The notes below the pieces were generated by a model. The model did no database searches. It saw nothing but the letters and a program-made list of their open reading frames with translations, and was not told the origin of the DNA. Of a DNA stretch of 64,000 nucleotides, positions 54,089 to 64,000 are shown piece by piece. The stretch is from Zygnema cylindricum (Eukaryota > Streptophyta > Zygnematophyceae > Zygnematales > Zygnemataceae). Position numbers and translations under genes: made by a program. Positions within the stretch are counted from its first letter, which is position 1, and each line of letters begins with the position of its first letter. The stretch lies in NCBI GenBank assembly GCA_037447655.1, contig JBBHKE010001965.1:1-64000 (forward strand), given 5' to 3'.

Positions 54089-55098
54089 ACAATGCTTTAT
54101 ATTGTTTAAAACATTCCTGAGTTTGTGACTTATTCTTCAAAAAAAACACCCTCGAATACCGAGACTAATCATCGGTGATTGTCATCATAAATCTCTTCCC
54201 TCCGGGTGATGGCACTCTAGCTGGCCCCCAAATATCTGTGTGTACTAAATCTAGAATCTTTTCTCCCTTATAGGTGGCAGTTTTTTGGGAAAGGTAACCT
54301 GTGTGCTTTACCTTGAGCACATCCACTACAATCACTTAGATTCTCACAATCACCAAACTCTTTTCATTGCTTAAAATCAACCTAAACACTCCTTGGCTAC
54401 CTTTTTCAGCAGTAAAATAAACTTCCACCTCAAAACTAGCAATAAAGACTCCCCTCCTAGTGCTAGTATCAAAACCATTATCATCTAATACAAACATAGA
54501 GATGAGGTTTATGTTCAGCTCCGGGATTAACAATACATCTGAGAATGTAACTATGGATGTCTTTCCTTCTACTAACACTTTTAGATCTACTGTTCCTACA
54601 AAAGTAGTAGTGACTATCCTCCCATCACTGTACACTACCTCTATTGTGAGAATCTTTCTTATCTTAGTGAACAGGTGTTTATATTTACACATGTGTATGG
54701 ATGCACTTCAATCTACAATCTAGCGTGCTTCTCCATTCAATCCACCGAAAGCACATTTCTGCTTTCGTGGAATTTCGACCTCGTTTTTTGCTTCCAACTC
54801 CTCATCCAATAGGAGTTCATCATCCTCGTCCTCAGATTACGCCTCATGTACCTTTGTCAGAAGGGCCTTATTCTTTCCTCTCAGGGGGTACCCGTCTACC
54901 CCTCCTTTAACCGCAGCTTGGTTAACTTAGTGCACTCAGCCATATAGTGCCCTGGTTTCTTAAAAAAATGGCACAAACCCTTGGAAGTCCTTGGTCCGAA
55001 CTCCTCCGTCTGATTTATCTACCCCTCCCCTTGATAATTTCAAACCTGCTTCCTGGAATCAGTGTTCCTCCAATCGGTCCCAGCTACCAAGGCTTACC
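54089..55098 (-). pseudogene. Copia N fragment (gag end to integrase start), E family
   Basis: On the minus strand from 55098: gag C-terminal part (zinc knuckle region, AECTKLTKLRLKEG then TAG), protease region with D-stop-SAS, KHLFTKIRKILTIEVVYSDG, VDLKVLVEGKTSIVTFSDVL, GVFRLILSNEK, a deletion removing the HH half of the zinc motif, then CSGCAQGK and the integrase start to the ATGCT junction at 54089. It fits as the missing 5' half of element L. Confidence 0.8.
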
Positions 55099-56113
55099 TG
55101 TTGATTTGAGGCACCTTGTGCCACTGAAGAAGATGAAGAAGCACCGGTAGTTGCCATGATAATCAATTGTGCAAAGAGGAAACTCTCACGAAATCCCACA
55201 AACAACCAACTTCAGAATGAAGCTTCAAGCAAGCTAGACACACCTTATGTCTGCAAATTTGCCAAAATATATAATATACACCAAAAAAACCACATGCAAA
55301 ATTTCATAAAGTTCTACCAAAAGATCACAAAGATCTTATAATTCAAACACACCAAAAAATTGCTTCGCAGTTTTTCCTACACAACAATCCTACTTTTCCT
55401 AAAGTAATCTAAGTCCTATATATACAAGTGAGCCTACGGTTGATCACACCGTTCTACAACTAGCGTGGTCAATTGGTACACTACTCTTCATTAACAAAAT
55501 CCCACCGTCGAATGCACATAATTATTTCCACCAATCAGACAGCAGCTAGAAATGAAATAGTACGCGGTTAAAGTTCGTCCGCTGAAATGACGGTACAGTC
55601 AATACTTCTCTTCCAAAAATGACGGCGGACTCCGTCCGCTTTCCACGTATTTTTTCATCACCGCAGATGAACCTCCACGTGTAACTTTGGTCCTCAAATG
55701 TAACTGTAACTTTTCTTCTTCTAGAACGACCAAACTTGACTTTCTCACAGACCGACACGTGTGCATGGAGTCCACCAAATCTTTGTACTCCCTTTCGAGT
55801 TTACATACTCACTAATTCATGTCCTCGTCAATTTATCTTTACACAAACTGACTCATATTCAGAACACCTTTCTTGCGCAGACTGCTATAGCTGCTATGAC
55901 TTTGCTAGGACTACTATGACTGCTATGACTGCAATGATGTGTCAGCGCTGCTGTGATATTAGAGCAGCGCAGCTCCGATGTCAGATTAGAGCAGCATAGC
56001 AGCACAGCAACAAGTGTAGAGTGCTCAAGGTTTCTAGCTGCGATGTCAGACTTAGCGCAGCATGGCAGCATAGCAGCAAGATATAGAGAGAACTCAAGGT
56101 TTCCAAAACAACA
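55099..56113 (-). repeat. 3' LTR of copia G3
   Basis: TGTTGATTTGAGGC ... TTCCAAAACAACA, 1015 bp, inserted in gag of N. Reverse-orientation match to 50142-51152. GCTATGACT-type short repeats at about 55890-55930. The gag start codon of the family (ATGGCAACT on -) is at about 55156. Confidence 0.85.
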
Positions 56114-56786
56114 CTCCCCTAAACCTTTAGACTCTCTCAGCCAGTAAGTCCATATTCCTCCCTACAAAACTTCAACTTAAGAGCTGGTAAAGGCTTAGTC
56201 ATCATATCTGCTACCATCTTCTTGTCCGAAGATAACTGAGTTTCAAAATTGTGTTCATCACCTTTTCTTTTACAAAATGCAGCTTGTTGTCAATATGTTT
56301 GCTTTTGAAGTGATGACTCGGATTGGATGCAATCGCAATAGCTGCCTAGTTGTCACACCACACTATTTGAGGTCCGGATTGCATAAAATGAAGTTCTTCG
56401 AGGAGCGACTTCACCCATAGCAACTCCTTGACAGCTGAGCTTGTTGCCATATATTCAGCCTCCATTGTAGATAGAGTTGTTACCTTTTTAAGCTTGCTGC
56501 TCCAGCAGCATGTTCCACTTCCAATCTTCAAAATAAATCCAGTGGTGGAACGGCAGCTTGGCATGTCTCCATAACTAGCATGGCTTCACGTCTGAATTTT
56601 ATCTTTACCTCCACGAAGAGCAAGTCTAAGATTCGGTGTTCCTGCAAGGTACCGAAGAACCCTCTTTGCGGCCTCCCAATCTATTTTTATTGGATTATGC
56701 AAACTTCGACTCAAAGCGCCAACTGCTGCCGCAATATCCGGCCTTGTGGAGTTCATGAAGTAAATTAGGCTACCAACAATTTGTCG
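56114..56786 (-). pseudogene. Copia G3 internal fragment (RNase H), cut by the scaffold gap
   Basis: On -: polypurine tract GGGGAG, RNase H (STTGFILKIGSGTCCWSSKL, MEAEYMATSSAVKELLWVKS, QIVWCDN then stop), and part of the RT connection (NSTRPDIAAAVGALSRSL-like) up to the Ns. Stops present. Confidence 0.8.
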
Positions 56787-56796
56787 NNNNNNNNNN
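56787..56796. other. Scaffold gap (10 N)
   Basis: Ten Ns, most likely a placeholder rather than a measured length. Copia G3 stops abruptly here and is not resumed on the other side. Confidence 0.95.
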
Positions 56797-58827
56797 CAAA
56801 CTAGTTATTTATTCTATGGGATGTTACATAGTTATGAACTAATTTTATTTTTTTTTTCCTTTGTTTTGTTTTATTTTATGTTGGAAACTATGAAAATTTG
56901 GCTAATTTGTAAGTATTATATTTTTATATATATATAATTTTTTATTAATTCCCAATAAATAAGAAAGGGATAACAGGTTCTATAGAGTTTTCGATTGGTT
57001 CATGAATGTCCAATGCTGCATATGTTGACTATTTATTTACTGCAAAACAAAGAAAAATTCATCCTTCTACTAATATTGTTCTAACATTGCTTTAGCAAAT
57101 TTGAACCTACAGGAATCTTGGTTTTTGTTTTTTTTCTGGATCAATTCCGGATTCTATTTTTAATCTTGTCAACCTAAAAACATTGTAAGTGAATTTTTAT
57201 TTTATTTTGTTTTGTTCCCTTTTTTTTTTATTTTAATCAAGTATTTAAGCATTTAAGGGTATCATATTTATTGATCAAATTGAGATAAAATCATCCTTTT
57301 CTGAGAAGTGCTTGAATGCGATACTTTTCTTCTATTTTCTTATGATGCTCTTTTCAAAAAACCTAAAAACTGCATAAGCCTTTATTTTCACCTAAATGGA
57401 TCTTTAAAATACAACTTCCAAATCATTTATAATAGAGAGAAAGAACAGAGAGACAGAGAGAGAGGGAAAGAGGGAGAGGAAGACATAGAGAGGGAGAGAG
57501 GAGAGGGAGAGATAGAGAGGGGGAGAAAGGGGGAGAAAAGGGAAGAGGGAGAGAGGGCGAGGAGAAGAGGGAGAGAGGGAGAGAGGGAAAGTGGGAGAGT
57601 GGGACATAGGAAGAGACGGGAAGGGGGAGTGGGAGAGAGGAGTGGGGAAGAGTTTTGTGTAAAAGCCAGTAACTGTGGATAAATTAAGTGGGAATTCTCC
57701 ACATTAATTCTAAGTTAACACCACATTATCAGCACCTCAAATGGCTATAGTCCATACCAATCATTGCGGAGGGTGCTAACCACATACATGCGAGCCATTG
57801 CTCCTCAACTGCCACGTGGAGGGTGTCAAATGCAACACTAATTCGTATATTCTTCATAACTACTTTGACAAATAACAATTAGCATAGTTCCCACTACTTA
57901 TGGTGAAGAGTGCGATCCCACCCGGGTATGAGACGTTTCTCCTCAACTCCCACATGGAGAATGTGGATGGCAGACTCCGTAGGCCCCACGTCTCCCATAA
58001 TTCTCAGTTTTGTACGGACAAATCTCCTAAATAAATCTACTCATACTTTCGAGGAACCTCGTTTACTATCTACATGCCTAAAACGTAGTGTTGTGTATCG
58101 GTAAAAAACTTATCGCAATAACACAGATACCGATAGTTATTAGTTATCGAACGGTCAGAGGTCCCGATATATCGGTCCGAGACCAACAAATTCCATATCG
58201 GCGATAACTTAAAAAATATATAGTACGCATACTATAGTACTTTATAATATATTGTATTACAATATTTTATTATATAGCGAGGCATGCCGCGTATAGCAAT
58301 CTGTTCCGTAACTATTTAACTGGTAATTATTACGGACATCGCAACACGTAAACGTAAACAAATTTAAAATAATAATTTTATAGCTCTAAAACTATACTAC
58401 CGAAACGAAAATATTAAAATACATTGTAAAATTCGAGAATCGAACTTTTTAAAAAAGAAAACGAACAAACGAACAGAGCAAACTGAACCGTCGAGGTCCA
58501 TTTCGTACGGATTTTGTTTTTTTTACTAAAAATACGTAGTATTTGTCTTTTTCATACGTTTCATGTAAATTTCGCTGTACAACCATGTACAAAAACGTAC
58601 GGAAAACGTAATCTTAGAAAATCCTTAAAAATCTTAAAAAGTACGGAAATTTATCAGAAATGTACGAAATTGTATAAATGTGTACCCTTAAAAACCTAAC
58701 AATACGGAATATATACGGCAACCGTACTGAAATAAAAAAAAAACGTACGGCAATGACCTTGAAAACCTTAAAAAATCCCGCAAAATAACCCTAGAATGTA
58801 CAAACATAAACGGACAAAGTACGTAAT
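56797..58827. other. Non-coding DNA with a GA-rich tract
   Basis: AT-rich with T runs to about 57430; a GAGA/GGGA purine tract at 57435-57655; then two diverged copies of a CTCCTCAACTGCCACGTGGA-type block (57797 and 57940); 58110-58827 is AT-rich and dense in TACGG/CGTAC words. No gene seen. Confidence 0.55.
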
Positions 58828-59338
58828 GTACCTCCAGATCTCCTCTATTTCGTCTTTTCCTCCTACACTACGGGACAGTTCCTACTCTCCGTAACCATGT
58901 ACCTCCCGATCTACTCTATTTCGTATTTTCCTTTTGCACTACGCGACAGCTCTTACTCCCCGTAACCATGTACTTCCAGATCTCCTCTATTTTGTCTTTA
59001 CCTCTTGCACTACGCAAAAGCTCCTACTCCTAGTAACCATGTACCTCTGGATCTCCTCTATTTCGTTTTTTCCTCCTGCACTACGCAAAAGCTCCTACTC
59101 CTCGTAACCATGTACCTTTGGATCTCCTTTATTTTGTCTTTTCCTCCAGCACTATGCGACAACTCTTACTCTTAGTACCATGTACCTCCAAATCTCCTCT
59201 ATTTCGGTTTTTCCTCTTGCACTACGCGACAGTTCTTACTCCCCATGACCATGTACTTCCGGATCTCTTTTAATTCGTCTTTTCCTCTAGCACTACGCGA
59301 CAGCTCCTACTCCCCGTAACCATGTTCCTTCGGATCTG
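58828..59338 (+). repeat. 71-bp minisatellite, seven copies
   Basis: Units GTACCTCCAGATCTCCTCTA...CCGTAACCAT start at 58828, 58899, 58970, 59041, 59112, 59182, 59253 and a partial one at 59324. Period 71 (one copy 70). Copies differ by scattered substitutions. No conserved reading frame. Confidence 0.9.
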
Positions 59339-60387
59339 GCCTGCGGCCGCAGCCAACAACATGCACATTAGCGAAACCACAAGTGTGACCCCCCTAGGTC
59401 ATCAATAGCTCCCCCTCCCTCCCTATGAATCGCTTGATTCCCCATCCCCCCATATAGCAAGTTCCAAATATCATACGCACAAACGAGCACACACACACAA
59501 ACACACACACACAAACACACACACACACACACAATCACTTAAACAAAAAAAATAAAAATAAAAAATCAAACAAACATTTCTTCACCCTCTCCCCCCCCCT
59601 CCACCTTCCCCTATACCCCTTGCACACCCTAAATCGATACTTGAACCCTCTCTCCTCCCCACCCCCTCCTTACTCCCCCCCACCCTCCCCCTCTCTTTTC
59701 CAACATCAAACTTTATGTTAAATTCTGGCCCACTACCAATCTCCCCATCCATCCCACATGGTTCCATTTCCTCTCTCACGCTTGCACTTCCTCTCATTAT
59801 CCCAATTCCCATGGCTTTTTTGACTTATTGATAATGTCTGGAATCCCTTGTTATACCCTTCTCCCTCCCCCACCTCCACCCAAACCTCCTAAAGCTTCTA
59901 GGCGTTAGGAATGTCCTGGGTGTCACAACTTTTTTACCGTTGGGGCCGGTTTTGCCCTTCCTACACGGAATTGTAGACATTTTATAACCTTGGGTGGTCC
60001 TTTGTCTATCACCTCTCCTTAATCGTCGTCGACCACCCTCCCGTCCGGCCCCACAGATGAGGATTGGGGTTTCGTTCGTGAGTTATATGTTTTGGGGGCT
60101 TACGATTTGGGAGCCCCAGCCAGCAATTGTACACCTGTATTCCTATGGCCGTCAGGACAATAGTACAAGATGCCCTCCACCTCCCCTTGTCCCACATTTT
60201 TTCAAACCCGACGGACATTGCTTCTTCGCACCTTCTTCTTATGTTCTCTCTTTGGGAGCTATTCCTTCTAGGTCGTGGAGGGGGCAGTGGGGCTAGAGAA
60301 ACTATGGCGCGTTGTCGCAGATTCCTTCGTGGTGACTGGAAGGCCCTCCACGCCGAGCATGAGGTGTGGAAATCACTGATTTAGAGA
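59339..60387. other. Non-coding DNA with an (AC)n microsatellite
   Basis: (AC)n with AAAC interruptions at about 59488-59534, a C-rich stretch 59580-59700, otherwise nothing recognised. The open frames near 60000-60380 overlap on both strands and show no domain. Confidence 0.5.
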
Positions 60388-60664
60388 AGGTATTTTCTAG
60401 GTCTTAAATTAGGTGAAATGACTAAAAGAAAAAGCACATGCAGCCTGCCTCCACCTTCTCTCTCTAGCCCCTATACTTGTTGTAGTCACTGAAGGAGAGA
60501 GAGGGCGGTGGAGCCATGGCTACCTCAGCTCCATAGGCAAGACTAAAGAGTGACCTAAGTCACTCTCAACAAAAGGTTGAGTCCTGTAGGACTGGAACCT
60601 CCAACCGGCAGAGAGAGGCGTAGCCGTCAGCTCTTACCGAGCTGTCGTAGTAGTCCGTTAGGAT
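60388..60664 (+). repeat. F-type copia LTR fragment in + orientation
   Basis: GGTATTTTCTAGGTC, CCTATACTTGTTGTAGTCAC and CTCAACAAAAGGTTGAGTCC match the F LTR in reverse. It includes the tRNA-like module on - (B box AGGTTCCAGTCC, D-arm-like GCTCGGTAAGAGC, TTTT). Cut at 60665 by the P LTR. Confidence 0.7.
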
Positions 60665-62434
60665 GTTGATTTGAGGCAACTGGTGCCACTGAAGAAGATG
60701 AAGAAGCACCAGGAGTTGTCATGACAATCAAATATACAAAGAGGAAACTCTCACGAAATCCCACAAAAGACCAGCTTCACATTGAAGCCCTAAGCAAACC
60801 AGACACACACTAGGTCTCCGAATTTGCCACAATATAAAATATACACCAAGAAAAACAACAACCAGAATTTCACAAGGTTCTGCCAAAAGATCACAATGAT
60901 CTTACAATTTCAAAAACACTCAAAAACTGCTTCGCAATTTTCCATACAAAAATCTTGCTTTCCTAAATTAATCTAAGTCCTATATAGACAAGTGAGTCTA
61001 CAGCTGATCACGCCGTACCACAACTACTGTGGTCGATCGATACACTACTCTTCATCAACAAACTCACACCATCGAATGTACATAAAACGTTTTTGTTGTT
61101 TTTAGAAAGCTTTAGTCCTCTTTATGCCTCAGCTGTGAGAGAGAGCTGTTCAGGACTTAAGCTATTTTTGGTCGAGTTCGGTTCAGTACTTACCAAAATT
61201 AGTGTGACAGTGAAGTTGGGAGTTCACGGTTCATTCACACTTGGGACACGTGTCGTCACTTGGGAGAATGCGTGAGTATGTCCTCCGTGGACGTACGGAA
61301 ATTCGACAGGACCACTGGACTTCGTGAAGTTAGTTCTACGGTGCCAAATCCTCTAATCAAACCGCTGACAGCCGCCGCCAACAAATAGTGACGAGGCGTG
61401 ACTAGATCATTATCGCTTTACGTTGTCTGAACTTCAGTGTAAATATTTGTGAAAGAATGTTAGATGTACGGCTGGAATGCCTCCGTACAGCTTAGTGTAT
61501 TTTCGGTGTATAGAAGTAGGACTTAGTGAATTTGATTTTTAGGATCAAATGATATGAAAACTGTACACTCAGTTTTATGTAATTTCATTTCTACATATCC
61601 CACAGATTTGTGAGCGCAATTGATTGAAATTTTTTGTGTGTGTTCTTTCTTATGTTATCTACTCTGTGGCAAAATTGCAGGATGTTTAGAGCGTTTTTCT
61701 GAAAGTTATAGCTTGTCAAAGTTGCTGATCAGCCATCGGTATTTGTGGAAGCTTCCTCTCTTGATTTGTTCTACGATGACTACTGCATCATCTTCTTCAT
61801 CTTTAGTGCCAGCAGTTGTCTTAGAACAACAGTTTTCACCAATCAGACAATCGCGAAAATGAAAATAGTACGCGGTCAAAGTTCGTCCGCTGAAATGACG
61901 GTACAGTCAATAATTCTCTTCCAAAAATGACGGCGGACTTTGTCCGCCTTCCATGTATTCTTACATCACCAAAGATGAACCTCCACGTATAAGTTTGGTC
62001 CTCAATTGAAACTGTACCTCTTCTTCTGGAACAATCAATCTTGACTTCCTCACGGATCGACACGTGTGCATGAAGTGCACCGAAACTGTGTACTCCCATT
62101 GGAGTTACATTCTCACTAAATCATGTCCTCGTCAATTTATCTTTACACAAACTGACTAAAGTTCAAAACACCTTTCTTGCGCAGACTGCTAAAGCTGCTA
62201 TGATTGCTGTGACTACTATGACTGCTATGACCTGTCAGTGCAGCTGTGATATTAGAGACCTGTCAGTGCAGCTGTGATATTAGAGTAGCGGAGCTGCGAT
62301 GTCAGATCACCGCAGCACAGTAGCATAGCAACAAGCGTAGAGTACTCAAGGTTTCCAGCTGCGATGTCAAACTTGGCGCAGCATGACAATATAGCAACAA
62401 GATGTAGAGAGGACTCAAGGTTTCCAAAACAACA
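60665..62434 (-). repeat. 3' LTR of copia P (G family), split by a nested solo LTR
   Basis: TGTTGATTTGAGGC ... TTCCAAAACAACA as in G3, with 61094-61831 inserted. Polypurine tract follows at 62435. Confidence 0.85.
61094..61831 (+). repeat. Solo LTR of copia A family inside the P LTR
   Basis: TGTTGTTTTTAGAAAGC ... TTAGAACAACA, 738 bp, flanked by exact 5-bp repeats GTTTT (61089-61093 and 61832-61836). Near its end it carries a gag-like start ATGACTACTGCATCATCTTC inside the LTR. Confidence 0.9.

Positions 62435-64000
<1,566 letters not shown>

Noticed and set aside
58828-59338. CRISPR-like array
   Set aside because: Units are contiguous with no spacers, in a eukaryotic genome; a simple minisatellite.
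59994-60384. Possible small gene with overlapping open frames
   Set aside because: Frames on both strands, no domain or conserved motif, no start or splice context.

Overview
The window looks like nuclear DNA of a green plant or streptophyte alga; the species cannot be named. Support for this is an intron-rich WD40 gene closest in pattern to the plant TANMEI / fungal ASA1 / animal GNB1L family, a transporter gene with the motifs of plant ZIF1-like MFS carriers, and a mass of Ty1/copia, Ty3/gypsy and hAT remnants. A run of ten Ns at 56787-56796 marks a scaffold gap, so the parts left and right of it need not be adjacent.

Layout. 1-9008: a WD40 gene on + (10 exons reconstructed, 5' end outside the window) whose introns are full of low-complexity DNA. 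9009-10274: convergent intergenic space. 10275-13893: an MFS transporter gene on -. 14836-16303: a broken hAT transposase. 16440-26525: a pile of broken elements: copia A (-), copia B (+, head to head with A), gypsy C (-) and copia D (-). 26526-30641: LTR pieces and a truncated gypsy J (-). 30642-37087: copia E (-), the best preserved element, with two LTRs, PBS, PPT and a 4/5 target-site match, inserted into the LTR of J. 37088-56786: a nest of copia pieces K, L, M, F, N and G3 with three or more levels of insertion. 56797-60664: non-coding DNA with a 71-bp satellite. 60665-64000: copia P (-), running off the right edge, with a foreign solo LTR inside its LTR and a 110-base T run inside its reverse transcriptase.

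Only the two cellular genes look functional. All transposon coding regions examined carry stops, frameshifts or truncations, though E is close to complete.

The most interesting signals are: (1) a tRNA-like A box / B box / T-run module in the U3 part of the LTRs of most copia elements here, always antisense to the element; (2) primer-binding sites that match the anticodon arm of initiator tRNA-Met, as in Drosophila copia half-tRNA priming, embedded in the gag reading frame, with the gag start codon inside the LTR; (3) an 11-unit minisatellite in the WD40 gene whose first unit is the exon 2 / intron 2 junction itself, so that it multiplies 5' splice sites; and (4) two independent head-to-head copia pairs forming multi-kilobase inverted repeats.
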